A stretch of 64,000 nt of DNA, from the NCBI GenBank assembly GCA_028280485.1, contig JANQLS010000101.1, positions 62,001 through 126,000 of the forward strand. The letters are read 5' to 3'. The DNA comes from Planctomycetota bacterium. Its GTDB lineage: Bacteria; Planctomycetota; UBA8108; JACQVS01. The notes beneath the pieces were generated by a model. The model saw nothing but the letters and a program-made list of their open reading frames with translations, did not search any database and was not told where the DNA came from. The first letter of the stretch is position 1. Every line of letters begins with the position of its first letter. Positions 1-8,632 of the stretch are shown here, piece by piece. Made by a program: the position numbers and the translations under genes.

Positions 1-571
1 GTTCGTCACAGAGGACCAGTTCTGGATCATTGAAGAGAGCGCGGGCGATTGCGGCTCGTTGACGCTCGCCACCCGAGAGCCGGGTGGGGGGAAACTCCCG
101 TCGTTCACTGAGGCCCACCCGCTCTAAGAGATGGTCGGCCTTCTCGATGAGAGATTTATTTCGGCTGCGAAATTCAGAGCCCGAATATCGAATCATCGCG
201 GGAAGTAAAACATTTTCGCGAACCGTCAAATCGGGAAGCAGATGATAAGCCTGAAAGACGAATCCTAATAGTTCGTTTCGGATGACCGCCTTTTCTTTCA
301 GGTTGACACTGCAGAGATCCTTTCCGTGGAAGCGGTCGTTCGTTCCCTTGTAGATGATGTGACCACTCGATGCTTGATCGAGTAAGCCGATTAGATTGAG
401 GAGGGTGCTCTTTCCTACGCCACTTTGACCCAATATCGCCAAGATTTCACCGCGGTACACTTTCAAATCAATCCCCTTCAAGACCGGAACGGACTGTTGA
501 TTCAGGCGGTACTCTTTGGTGAGTTGCTTGATCTCGAGGATCAATTCAGGTTTCGCTTCAGTATTATTCAT
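1..571 (-). CDS. LolD-like ABC transporter ATP-binding protein (3' end cut by window edge)
   Basis: ATPase subunit of a LolCDE/MacB-type ABC transporter that drives lipoprotein release or peptide export at the inner membrane. The reverse strand opens with ATG at 571 and reads MNNTEAKPELILEIKQL. A Walker A motif (GQSGVGKST), a Q-loop (FVFQAYH) and the ABC signature (LSGGERQRAAIARAL) follow, then the Walker B aspartate-glutamate (LVLCDE) just before the window ends. About 190 residues are visible of an expected 220-240. The start codon overlaps the last 8 bases of the permease gene, so the two are translationally coupled. The order permease then ATPase, and the permease type, favour LolCD over MacB; the exact substrate cannot be told. 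Confidence 0.9.
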   Translation of the reverse strand, partial: MNNTEAKPELILEIKQLTKEYRLNQQSVPVLKGIDLKVYRGEILAILGQSGVGKSTLLNLIGLLDQASSGHIIYKGTNDRFHGKDLCSVNLKEKAVIRNELLGFVFQAYHLLPDLTVRENVLLPAMIRYSGSEFRSRNKSLIEKADHLLERVGLSERREFPPTRLSGGERQRAAIARALFNDPELVLCDE

Positions 572-2015
572 TATGAATGGCGACTATTGGATTTTTTCTC
601 GCCGCCCAAATCGCGGGAACGAGACTCGCTAAAAGCCCGAAGACGATGGCTGGGAGAATACTCAAGATTACAGTGGTAAATTCTAATGACGTAGGGATTT
701 TATCCATTAAGTACACCTCAGGATCGAAAAGAGTAGCTCCGGTGAGGCTGGAAATGAAATCGTGAACGGGATTGATGCACTCTAAGAAAATCGTTCCTGC
801 GATCAATCCTAACACGGTGCCTACGATGGAGATGGTGACACCATTGATCATGAAGATCATGAGGATGTCCCGCGGCCTCGCCCCCAATGACATCAAGATT
901 CCTGCATCTCGAGTCTTTTCGATCACAATCAGAACGAGCATCAAGAGAATGATGCAACTTGTAAAGATATTCAGCAGGGAAACCACAAAACCCATGATCC
1001 ATTTTTCAATCTCGACCGCTTGCAAAAAGTAGCGTTTAGAATCTCTCCACGTTCGTAGATGGTGGTTGATATAGGAGTCTTTATCTAAATTTGAATTGCG
1101 AATCGTCTTGTGGATTTTATCGATCAGTTCTGGGGAGTCAGCGAGGTTATAGTCCGTTAAGGAAATTCTCAGGCCATCGTAACACTCGTCGAATCCTTCG
1201 GGGCCACCGTAGGCATTTAAGAGTGTTTTCATTCGGTTGTTGTGAACTAAGAACACTTTGGAATCGACGTTAAAGTCCCCAGTTTTAAACGCGCCAGTAA
1301 CGATGAATTTTCCTTCGATCACTTCTTGGCTACCGGGTTTGATCGTCAGAAGGTGAACAATTTGACCGAGCTCTAAATTTCGACTCGTTAAAAATTGGAG
1401 CCCGACGACGATGGCAGAGTAATTGTGCTTTGAGAATGAACTACCGATATTGGGGTTGTAACGATTAAAGATCGTTTTTCTGAATTCGCGTGAAAAGAGT
1501 TCTACGCTTTCTTCCGAATTTACCGGAGTTCGTTCAGGGGTGTCGAGGATGGCTAAGGCTTGAGTGCTCGTGGCATTTTTAAATTCCCTCAAATCTTCCA
1601 AGCCTTCCCCTGCGGCAAGAATCGTTTCTAATTCCTGAGGACGAATGAGGAATTTCGGTAAGCTGGTGACACGGCTTTCGGCATCCGGATCAAGGCCTCT
1701 CAAGAAGCAGGGGTTGAATTTCCCGCTTCGGTACATCGCCAAGGCTTCGAGAAAAGGAGCCGTTTCAACCACCTCGGGGAGAGCATTGAGATTTTCTCGA
1801 AGCTCTTCGATCCCGCAAAGCCCCTGGGGAGCGGCGGTCCGGATAATCAGGTGAGATTCTGACTCACGAATCATCTCCTGTAAGCGTTCGATGTACCCTT
1901 CCATGATGCCCAGGACGGTCATCAGAGTAGCTACTCCAAACATGACGGCGATAATCGACAGGAGGGCTGTCGTTCGCTTTCTTAAGTAGCGGAAGCTGAT
2001 GAATCGTTGGTACAT
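564..2015 (-). CDS. LolC/LolE-type ABC transporter permease (FtsX family)
   Basis: Inner-membrane permease of 483 residues. It has one N-terminal membrane helix (about residues 17-38, LLSIIAVMFGVATLMTVLG), a long periplasmic MacB_PCD-like domain (about 40-340) and three C-terminal helices (about 345-475) in the FtsX arrangement, ending ARKNPIVAIHNE. This is the four-helix topology of LolC/LolE. In proteobacteria the complex extracts lipoproteins from the inner membrane for transfer to LolA; here the function is inferred from topology and from the coupled ATPase gene downstream. The ATG at 2015 has no clear ribosome-binding site. It is transcribed away from rnpA from a shared 349-bp spacer. 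Confidence 0.85.
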   Translation of the reverse strand: MYQRFISFRYLRKRTTALLSIIAVMFGVATLMTVLGIMEGYIERLQEMIRESESHLIIRTAAPQGLCGIEELRENLNALPEVVETAPFLEALAMYRSGKFNPCFLRGLDPDAESRVTSLPKFLIRPQELETILAAGEGLEDLREFKNATSTQALAILDTPERTPVNSEESVELFSREFRKTIFNRYNPNIGSSFSKHNYSAIVVGLQFLTSRNLELGQIVHLLTIKPGSQEVIEGKFIVTGAFKTGDFNVDSKVFLVHNNRMKTLLNAYGGPEGFDECYDGLRISLTDYNLADSPELIDKIHKTIRNSNLDKDSYINHHLRTWRDSKRYFLQAVEIEKWIMGFVVSLLNIFTSCIILLMLVLIVIEKTRDAGILMSLGARPRDILMIFMINGVTISIVGTVLGLIAGTIFLECINPVHDFISSLTGATLFDPEVYLMDKIPTSLEFTTVILSILPAIVFGLLASLVPAIWAARKNPIVAIHNE

Positions 2016-2364
2016 AAAGATAAGAGGGTTACACTAAAGATTCGTTAAAAGATCTCGGTAGGGGAATCCTACATTTAGACCTACGAACCGGTGCCTACTA
2101 ATTTAGAATTGGGAGGTTCCAGACTCTCAAAATTTCGAATTGAAGTCACTTTTTATAGCATGTTCACGAATATATAGAAGCCTCGAGATTGAAGAAAGCT
2201 GAGAATGCACTACAAATACGAGGGTAATATTCATGGAATCTCATTTTTATCCCTAGAAAGCTCACCGGGCATCGTTGGTTCAATATTTTAGACTCTGATA
2301 GAATAGGACCGATTGTTGACGTTCCTCGTTCAGGGGATGATTCCCGATTTACCCGTATTGTCTT
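2016..2364. other. divergent spacer between lolC-like gene and rnpA
   Basis: No ORF of interest and no rpmH (ribosomal protein L34) could be found here on either strand. The stretch is AT-rich and must hold the promoters of both neighbours; one candidate for rnpA is listed separately. Confidence 0.5.
2275..2304 (+). promoter_or_regulatory. possible sigma-70 promoter of rnpA-yidD
   Basis: TTGGTT and TAGAAT separated by 18 bases, which would give a leader of about 55 bases before rnpA. The -35 is imperfect, so this is a weak call. Confidence 0.3.
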
Positions 2365-2802
2365 ATGGCCTCATCTCGATCGCCCGATTCTTCAAAAGCG
2401 ACCTCAGAGCGCTTTCAAAAGGTTGAACGCTTACTTCACTCGCCTGAGTTCAGGAAAGTCTTTAAGAGTGGCCGTTGTCTATTGCTCGACTGTGTGAGGA
2501 TTCATTATCTCCCTTCTGCTTCGGATCTCTCACGATTGGGCCTCGTCGTCAGTCGTAAATTGGGAAATGCGGTCACGAGAAATCAGATTAAAAGACGGCT
2601 GAGAGATATTTTCCGAAGGAATAAATTTCGCATTCCGATTCCACTCGATGTCATCGTCGTAGCTAATGCTAAGAACGGCCCCGCCACTTACTTTGAATAC
2701 GCCGAAGCCTTTGAAAAGTTCCTCCACGAAGCACAGCGAGATCCCAAAATAGTGTCGAGCTTAGACTCGAATGAAGAGGGGGAGGTTGCTGACGATGTGT
2801 GA
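2365..2802 (+). CDS. rnpA: ribonuclease P protein component
   Basis: Protein subunit of RNase P, which matures the 5' ends of tRNAs together with the RnpB RNA. The 145-residue product contains the family core: a KVERLLHSPEFRKVFKSGR start, then LGLVVSRKLGNAVTRNQIKRRLRD, the RNR-type basic motif that contacts the RNA, then the IPLDVIVVA strand. It carries about 17 extra N-terminal residues and a C-terminal acidic tail compared with typical 115-120 residue proteins. Shine-Dalgarno pairing before the ATG is poor, so the start could lie further in. It overlaps yidD. The usual upstream partner rpmH is missing. Confidence 0.95.
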   Translation: MASSRSPDSSKATSERFQKVERLLHSPEFRKVFKSGRCLLLDCVRIHYLPSASDLSRLGLVVSRKLGNAVTRNQIKRRLRDIFRRNKFRIPIPLDVIVVANAKNGPATYFEYAEAFEKFLHEAQRDPKIVSSLDSNEEGEVADDV

Positions 2803-3136
2803 TGCTCCCAATTCAGGATCCGAAGCAAAGAATGAGCTGAGCCGAATTGGAGCCCCGGTTCGATTTGTGATGATCCTGGCGGTTCGGGTTTATCAAATGA
2901 CTCTCTCTCGCCTCATTCCCTTTGGTTGCCGCTTTCAACCGACTTGTTCTCATTATTTCGTCGAGGCCGTGCAAACCCATGGAGCCTTGAAGGGTTTCCT
3001 TCTGGGAGGTTATCGGATCTTGAGGTGTCAACCCCTCTGCAAGGGAGGATTTGATCCTGTCCCTGGTTCGAAAAATCATTCTCAACCTCAAGCGGGGGAA
3101 GGGTCAGGTCCTCAAGCATCCATGGATGATTTGTAA
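2795..3136 (+). CDS. yidD: membrane protein insertion efficiency factor YidD
   Basis: Small amphipathic membrane-associated protein thought to aid YidC-dependent insertion. The family core is clear: RFVMILAVRVYQMTLSRLIP followed by the CRFQPTCSHYFVEAVQTHG motif and GGYRILRCQPLCKGGFDPVP, with the three conserved cysteines. I place the start at ATG 2795 because a strong GGAGG (2781-2785) sits 9 bases upstream; this gives 113 residues and an 8-base overlap with the rnpA stop. An earlier ATG at 2771 would add eight residues and lacks a site. In most bacteria yidC follows; here a MerR-type gene does. Confidence 0.92.
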   Translation: MCDAPNSGSEAKNELSRIGAPVRFVMILAVRVYQMTLSRLIPFGCRFQPTCSHYFVEAVQTHGALKGFLLGGYRILRCQPLCKGGFDPVPGSKNHSQPQAGEGSGPQASMDDL

Positions 3137-3199
3137 TTTATATTTTACTAAAGGCAGGCGGGTTAAATACAGATAGATAGATCAAGAGAGTTATTGGAA

Positions 3200-3236
3200 G
3201 ACCGAATGACTTCAAAGGAGTGTACGCCTTTCGGTC
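3200..3236 (+). terminator. nested stem-loop downstream of yidD
   Basis: GACCGAA at 3200-3206 pairs with TTCGGTC at 3230-3236, and AAAGG at 3214-3218 could pair with CCTTT at 3227-3231. There is no U-tract, so it is at best a weak terminator or an mRNA end stabiliser. Confidence 0.35.
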
Positions 3237-3245
3237 CTTCAGCTA

Positions 3246-3264
3246 ATTGAAATCGAATTTCAAT
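3246..3264. promoter_or_regulatory. 19-bp dyad, candidate operator of the MerR-type gene
   Basis: ATTGAAATCGAATTTCAAT: 7-base arms are perfect inverted repeats about a 5-base centre, ending 15 bases before the MerR-type ATG. MerR-family dimers bind dyads of about this length, and position fits autoregulation. The link is inference. Confidence 0.4.
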
Positions 3265-3279
3265 AGAATGTGATCTTCT

Positions 3280-3504
3280 ATGCCTGTTCCAAAAAAATTA
3301 TTCAAAATCGGGGAAGTGATGCGATATTCCGGATTGTCGCGTCAAACTCTTCACAATTACACCATGTTGGGATTGATCACCGAAGAAGAAAGAACGGAAT
3401 CGGGGCACCGCCTCTACGGGGAAGATGTGTTTGATAAAATTGAAAAAATCAACGATTTGAAAAAGACGAAAACTCTCAAAGAGATTCGAGAGTTGCTGGA
3501 ATAG
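3280..3504 (+). CDS. small MerR-family DNA-binding protein
   Basis: A 74-residue protein that is nothing but the MerR winged-helix domain: FKIGEVMRYSGLSRQTLHNYTMLGLI (helix-turn-helix with the YSGLS/R-LHNY signature), then the GHRLYGEDVFDKIEKI wing and a short helix KTLKEIRELLE. Typical MerR proteins have another 50-200 residues for dimerisation and effector sensing, and those are absent. It may act as a constitutive DNA-binding or nucoid-type regulator. The target is unknown; the dyad just upstream suggests it controls itself. The start lacks a good ribosome-binding site. Confidence 0.85.
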   Translation: MPVPKKLFKIGEVMRYSGLSRQTLHNYTMLGLITEEERTESGHRLYGEDVFDKIEKINDLKKTKTLKEIRELLE

Positions 3505-3815
3505 ATGTAATGAACTTTGCTCGGTGAATCCATCGAATGATTTGACCCACTGAGCCCCCATACTTTTTAAACGTGTTCCTATAATCCCTCCCTGCTGTAC
3601 TCCCCTCCGTAGTGCTGATAACCCTCCGTCTGAAGTCTTGTTCTCTTCTTAAATGAACCATTTCTTTTAGTGAATTGTTTGGGGGGATCGAAGCAAATGT
3701 CGATAACTCTATAGTGAATGTACTTTCGCGGTTACCTCTTATTGGAATTTAAAACCCGTCTTCGGTTCCCCTCGAAAGTCACAACTAAGTTTATTGATTC
3801 AGTGATGTTGAACCC
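3505..3815. other. spacer between MerR-type gene and TPR giant
   Basis: No credible ORF on either strand. Pyrimidine-rich stretches occur around 3585-3655. No convincing promoter or terminator was found; a TTGACC at about 3539-3544 lacks a good -10. Confidence 0.4.
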
Positions 3816-6800
3816 ATGAAAAAGATTCTTATCTACGGTGGTATCGTACTGATTATCGGAGGGGTGGCTGCTCTCATTCCTTATATGCAGTCTCGTGCTC
3901 GAGCCGAATACCGTGAAAAGATTCAAGGGATCATCGATGATCTCGAGAGTGAGGACATGGAGGTCGTGCACTCTGCGGTTTACCAGTTAGAGGAACAGGG
4001 CTTGATTAAAGACAGTCCCAATCTGGTTCTTCAGCTTGCGGATCACTTCTCGGGTAGAACTTTTCCTAAAGGGCAGGATGCCGTTCAAGCCAATCTTGCG
4101 TTCTGGCATCTTTTACTTCGTTCGAACATTCCCGGGGTTGAAGATCTTATTACCGAACCCCTAGCCAAAGTACGACACGAAGGATTGTTACACGTTTCGC
4201 GGACGGGTCCGTTAGATATTTTTAACTCGCACCAAACGGAAGAACACCGGACTCCCATGAAGGAGTTTTTAGGTGAGGAACTTGCTAAAAACTTTTTCCT
4301 CCCTCCTGTTCCAGGCAAGCATAAGAATACTGCTTTACTTTGGGATCGTGCCAACTTAGAGGAGTTGGGAGACCGAGTGAAACCAGCTTTTGAGTCCTTG
4401 TTCTACCTCACTTTCAGTTCGCGCCGACAAGCTAAAAAATTTAGAGACTGTTTGTTCGATGATAATTTTGAGTCGGATACATTTTTAGATTGCCTCGATA
4501 AGACTAAGAAGAAATTCAATAACCTTGAGCACTACCTCGATGAATCGATCGATCCCCATTTGGGGTCAGGATTGATTCAGGATCACTGGGAATTTCCTGT
4601 TCTCCGCGATAACAAATATCTCATTCAATTATTTGATCTCGTCGCCATCGTGAATTCGAAGAGGAAAGAATATTTCGAAGATAAATGGCGACTTGAGATA
4701 GAAACGTTCATCGAGGCTTTGATTCGAAAAACACCCAAAAATCGTCAGAGCCTTTTGCGAGGGATTGTTCAACTCCGCTCCCAAGACACGACTAAAGCTC
4801 TCGAGTACTTAAATAGATTTAAGCAGGAACAGTCGAAAGATCCCCTTGCAACAGCTCGTTTAGTTAAGCCTTATTACGTTTTACTGGGAGACTATTTTCG
4901 TGGAGTCGCTCATCTGGAAGCGGCGAGAATGTTGGCTGAGAATGTCAATTCTGTAGCGACGGCGAAGACCAGTTCGGAATTGCAACAAACAAGGTTAGAG
5001 TTGAGGCTCGTACAGTTTTTCGCCGAGCTTCGCTTCGAGCGTGAATTTTTAGATGCCGTGACTTCTTACTTTGGTCCGACTCGGCAAGAGAGACCTTTGT
5101 TGATGGCGCTTCACAAAATTCTTTGGGGTAATTCTCAGGAACGAACGAAGGCTCAGCAGAGACTTAACAATATCATCTCGTTAAATATCGAATTGCTTCA
5201 CTCGGATGATCGACCGTGGTGGGCTGCCGTTCAACAGGGAAAAGTTCCGCTGTCTTCATCTCCAGTGGAAACTCTTTTTAGAGTTGGAAGAATTTATGAA
5301 CAAAAGGGAGACCTTGAGCGACTCAATAAAACGATCCATCGGATGGAGTTCTTGATCGAAGACCGAAGTCAGCAAAGTTTCTTGTTCTTTCTCAGCGCAC
5401 TTTTAGAAAATCGTCGCGGAAATGTTCATGAAGCCCAGGAAGTGTTGAACCGACTCTTAGAGCAACCCAACCTACCGGTAAGTATGGACCGCAGTTTACT
5501 CGTCGCTCTTCAACGTGAATTAGAGTCGATTGTCATCGATAAAGAGAAAATTCAGGCTCATTTAACCCAAGCTGAAAACCTCTTCAGGGACTTTTATGTT
5601 CACCGCGAAGGAATTCGACCAGAGATTATTTTGGCAGCGAGTACGGCTTTATTGCAGGTTCAATTAGAAGGCCCCCTGCTTTATACAGGGCCGAATTGGA
5701 GTCCTTCTCACGGTCAAAAGGAAATCTTGGCGGAGGTTTTATCGTCCTTTGAAAAGATGAGAACTCTTTCCTATTCCTTAGAGCGTCAGTGGTTGGATCT
5801 TCGTGATAGCTTTATCAAATTCTTCTACGAGTACTTGAAGAAAGAAGACTTAGAGACAGCTTTAGAGCAACTCGAATTGATCTCTAAGATTCAAAACGAT
5901 ACCTCCGGTGAACAGACCTTGGAGCTTAAAGGTTTGGTCTATAAGAAGTGGGCGGGACAGGTGGGGCACCAGGCGAGTACCTTGAATGACATCCGTCGAG
6001 CGACTCAACTTTGGTCGAAAGCTGCCGATTTCTATCGTCGAACCTATCAACTTGACCCAGGAAATGAAGACCTTAAACGGGAAGCCATTCTCGCTTATGA
6101 ACATGCGGGAGATCCGGCCGGTATTTTTGAAATGACAGAATCTGGAATCGGACAATCGAACGACCGAGAGATTCTTTTAGCTGTCGGGAAAGCTCATATC
6201 AAAACGGGGAACTACTTAGATGGATTTAACATCCTCAGGCAGCTGCGCGAAGTGTTGTGGACTGAGGATCTTCCGAAAGGTGAGCCCGGATCTCCCTTCG
6301 CTACTCCCAACGCTCACTTTGTGAGGAGCACTGAGGAGGGTATCGGTGAATGGCTTTCATTCGAAACGATCGTCGACACAGCGAATGGAACCGGAACGGG
6401 ATTTCTCTACCTCGATGCTTCAGAACAAAAGTTATCTTGGCAGGCTCCTGGGGATAGTCAACCCGGTGAAGGAGTTGTTGTTGAACAGGGAGACCAAGTT
6501 CGATTACACTCCGCGAATTATCAAAAATCAATTTTGCTTACGGTGAAATCCGACAGTGAAAAAGATCTCATTCCTCACGAGAGCCGTAAATGGTGGGTGA
6601 AAATCGAGAGAAGAGATTTCCCTCTTGAACCAGCGGATGCCTATATTTGGAGCGCTCTAGCGAATATTCTTCAAGCTCGATTGCCGTTATTTCAACGTGA
6701 TTCTCAAGCTCTCCACTTCATCAATCAACAGCTTGAACCCGGTGGAGATCTGGCGATTCAAATCGAAATATTGAACCTCCTCAATCACATCATCCATGAA

Positions 6801-7970
6801 GCTTACCGGGATCCTAAAACGAAAACTCAGGTTAAAAATCGTTTTGCTACTCGGATGAGCAACCTCACTCACCGGCTCAAAGCTGAGACGAAGCTCGGTC
6901 GACCCGGCCGGGACCGGTATTTAGAAGTCGTGACCAAGCGCTTACAGGCGATTGAAAAAATGCTTCAAGGCCTCGACACCCCTCAAGGAATTCTAGAGGT
7001 GATTCGGTATCCCGATCGTCCTTTGCAAAATTCACTCCGTGGAACTTACGTCGAGCTTTTCCGTGAGTGGTTAGGAAGAACCGGAGTCGATGGCTTGCGA
7101 GCGATTGAGCAATTAGAGCAAAAGAGACTCGATTCACAAGCGAATCAACTTCTGATGACCTTGAGTGAGAACTACGCTTATCGAAGTCCCACGTGGCAAG
7201 GTAGTTTGTTTTTACGTGGCTTACAACTTTTTAAATTAGGTGAAGAGTTACCCGAAAAGAATCAAGTTGCTAAACGCTTAGGAATCGATCGATCCAAGCA
7301 GAATCAACAAGATATTCAAGTCGAAGCTCTCGATGTCTTGGGGCGATTGGTCAGTGCTCCGGGATCTCTTTCTTCATTGCGTTGGACTCCCCGTGGTTTG
7401 CTTCTTTACGGAAAGCTTTGGGAGCTCAACCGAGAGTGGCAACGAGCTCATGATGCTTACGATCAGCTCACGCAATTAAAGCTAGGAGCGAACGCCCGTG
7501 ATCTCGACTCTACCGAACTTCACGAGGTTCAACAGATTATACGTCAAGCCTTGTTGGCGCGAGCCGATTGCTCATATAAGCAGGAAAATTATCAAGAAGC
7601 CCTCGCTGAATACAGTCAGGCGGCCAAAGAATTTGTTTCGTCACCTGAAGTTCTCTGGGCTCATTACCAAATGGGGAATTGCTTTGTGAAGCAAGGACGA
7701 TTTTTAGATGGCCTGAGAGAATTTCAGAAGGGAAGAAGTTTAATTCAAAGATTCTATCCTCCCGGGGGAGCTCAAACTCCACATTGGTTGACTGGGCGAG
7801 ATGTCGGGAATAATTTTAAGCTTCTTTTAAATACGCTTGGGCAAGACCCCAATGTGGTTCGAGCCGCCAAGAACACGGGGCAAGCCGCTCCAGCTCAAGG
7901 ACAAGGCATGCGTAATTTTTGGGTGAGACTGTTCGATAGTAAAATTACTTTGCTCAGCCAAAAGAGCTGA
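3816..7970 (+). CDS. very large membrane-anchored TPR-repeat protein
   Basis: A 1,384-residue protein with one N-terminal membrane helix (about residues 4-24, ILIYGGIVLIIGGVAALIP) and a huge, mostly helical periplasmic or cytoplasmic body. TPR-like helix pairs are recognisable across about 330-790 and again at about 1240-1310 (ALLARADCSYKQENYQEALAEYSQAAK and the next repeat). A stretch near residues 840-920, rich in glycine, serine and acidic residues (from GIGEWLSFETIVDT on), looks like a beta-rich insert unlike the rest. I do not recognise a named family. It precedes a FlgN-like gene and an exported protein, but across a 200-base spacer, so it is probably a separate transcript. It may be a scaffold. 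Confidence 0.8.
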   Translation: MKKILIYGGIVLIIGGVAALIPYMQSRARAEYREKIQGIIDDLESEDMEVVHSAVYQLEEQGLIKDSPNLVLQLADHFSGRTFPKGQDAVQANLAFWHLLLRSNIPGVEDLITEPLAKVRHEGLLHVSRTGPLDIFNSHQTEEHRTPMKEFLGEELAKNFFLPPVPGKHKNTALLWDRANLEELGDRVKPAFESLFYLTFSSRRQAKKFRDCLFDDNFESDTFLDCLDKTKKKFNNLEHYLDESIDPHLGSGLIQDHWEFPVLRDNKYLIQLFDLVAIVNSKRKEYFEDKWRLEIETFIEALIRKTPKNRQSLLRGIVQLRSQDTTKALEYLNRFKQEQSKDPLATARLVKPYYVLLGDYFRGVAHLEAARMLAENVNSVATAKTSSELQQTRLELRLVQFFAELRFEREFLDAVTSYFGPTRQERPLLMALHKILWGNSQERTKAQQRLNNIISLNIELLHSDDRPWWAAVQQGKVPLSSSPVETLFRVGRIYEQKGDLERLNKTIHRMEFLIEDRSQQSFLFFLSALLENRRGNVHEAQEVLNRLLEQPNLPVSMDRSLLVALQRELESIVIDKEKIQAHLTQAENLFRDFYVHREGIRPEIILAASTALLQVQLEGPLLYTGPNWSPSHGQKEILAEVLSSFEKMRTLSYSLERQWLDLRDSFIKFFYEYLKKEDLETALEQLELISKIQNDTSGEQTLELKGLVYKKWAGQVGHQASTLNDIRRATQLWSKAADFYRRTYQLDPGNEDLKREAILAYEHAGDPAGIFEMTESGIGQSNDREILLAVGKAHIKTGNYLDGFNILRQLREVLWTEDLPKGEPGSPFATPNAHFVRSTEEGIGEWLSFETIVDTANGTGTGFLYLDASEQKLSWQAPGDSQPGEGVVVEQGDQVRLHSANYQKSILLTVKSDSEKDLIPHESRKWWVKIERRDFPLEPADAYIWSALANILQARLPLFQRDSQALHFINQQLEPGGDLAIQIEILNLLNHIIHEAYRDPKTKTQVKNRFATRMSNLTHRLKAETKLGRPGRDRYLEVVTKRLQAIEKMLQGLDTPQGILEVIRYPDRPLQNSLRGTYVELFREWLGRTGVDGLRAIEQLEQKRLDSQANQLLMTLSENYAYRSPTWQGSLFLRGLQLFKLGEELPEKNQVAKRLGIDRSKQNQQDIQVEALDVLGRLVSAPGSLSSLRWTPRGLLLYGKLWELNREWQRAHDAYDQLTQLKLGANARDLDSTELHEVQQIIRQALLARADCSYKQENYQEALAEYSQAAKEFVSSPEVLWAHYQMGNCFVKQGRFLDGLREFQKGRSLIQRFYPPGGAQTPHWLTGRDVGNNFKLLLNTLGQDPNVVRAAKNTGQAAPAQGQGMRNFWVRLFDSKITLLSQKS

Positions 7971-8019
7971 TCGGGTCTCATCTTTAGGCTGAAGGTCCTA
8001 TAACTCTCTGAGGCTAGTT

Positions 8020-8047
8020 TCAAGTTCGTGAGATTTTCGGCCGATAG
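8020..8047 (+). promoter_or_regulatory. sigma-28 (FliA)-like promoter
   Basis: TCAAGTTC, 12 bases, GCCGATAG. The enterobacterial sigma-28 consensus is TAAAGTTT-N11-GCCGATAA; six of eight and seven of eight positions agree and the spacer is one base long. It lies about 124 bases before the FlgN-like gene, a class of gene often under FliA, and fliA is present in this window. Confidence 0.45.
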
Positions 8048-8170
8048 TAGATAAATCGAACCAGGAGGAAATTCGAATTTTGTATCCCGGAAAGTCACCT
8101 CTATCTACTCCTTCAGTTTAGCTAAGAATAGTGACGGCTTTTTCATTAAAAAATCTCCAAGGACCTAACG

Positions 8171-8629
8171 ATGTCGATTCAAAATGCTGAGCGTTTAAAT
8201 TTGTTCTTGGATGAACTCCAACAAACTCGACAAATTTACCTGAAGCTCATCGAACTCACTGAAAATCAAAGTTTGGTTATCGCTTCCGGGGCTCCTGAAG
8301 AAGTGATCCGTCTCGCCGAGGCCAAGAGTCGAGAGCTCTCTCGCTTAGAATCCTATGAAGGAAAGATAAAAGAAGGTCAAAAATTCTGGCAAGAGATCCA
8401 AGGGCTCCTTCCCCAGCGAGATCGCGACCGAGTTAAGGAAGCCATCCGGCAAGTTGAAGATACTCTTCGACACCTCATTCAACTTGAAGAAGAGGAAGGA
8501 CTCGCCTTAAAGCGTCGCCGAGATGAAACTGAAAAAGAACTTAAACATCTCGATAATTCTCGCCGCCTCTCTCAAGCCTACGGAACGGCTAAAACCCCCT
8601 CATTTAGCTCTTTAGACAAGCGGGAATGA
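8171..8629 (+). CDS. FlgN-like flagellar export chaperone
   Basis: A 152-residue, all-helical, charged protein. The N-terminal half has the FlgN layout: an initial helix LFLDELQQTRQIYLKLIELTENQ, a turn with GAPEEVIRLAEAKSRELSRLESYE, then a second long helix. FlgN escorts the hook-filament junction proteins FlgK and FlgL to the export gate. Sequence conservation in this family is low, so the call rests on helix pattern, length (usual 130-160), the sigma-28-like promoter upstream and the flagellar genes nearby. It ends 3 bases before the next gene, so the two are co-transcribed. flgK and flgL are not in the window. Confidence 0.5.
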   Translation: MSIQNAERLNLFLDELQQTRQIYLKLIELTENQSLVIASGAPEEVIRLAEAKSRELSRLESYEGKIKEGQKFWQEIQGLLPQRDRDRVKEAIRQVEDTLRHLIQLEEEEGLALKRRRDETEKELKHLDNSRRLSQAYGTAKTPSFSSLDKRE

Positions 8630-8632
8630 GAG

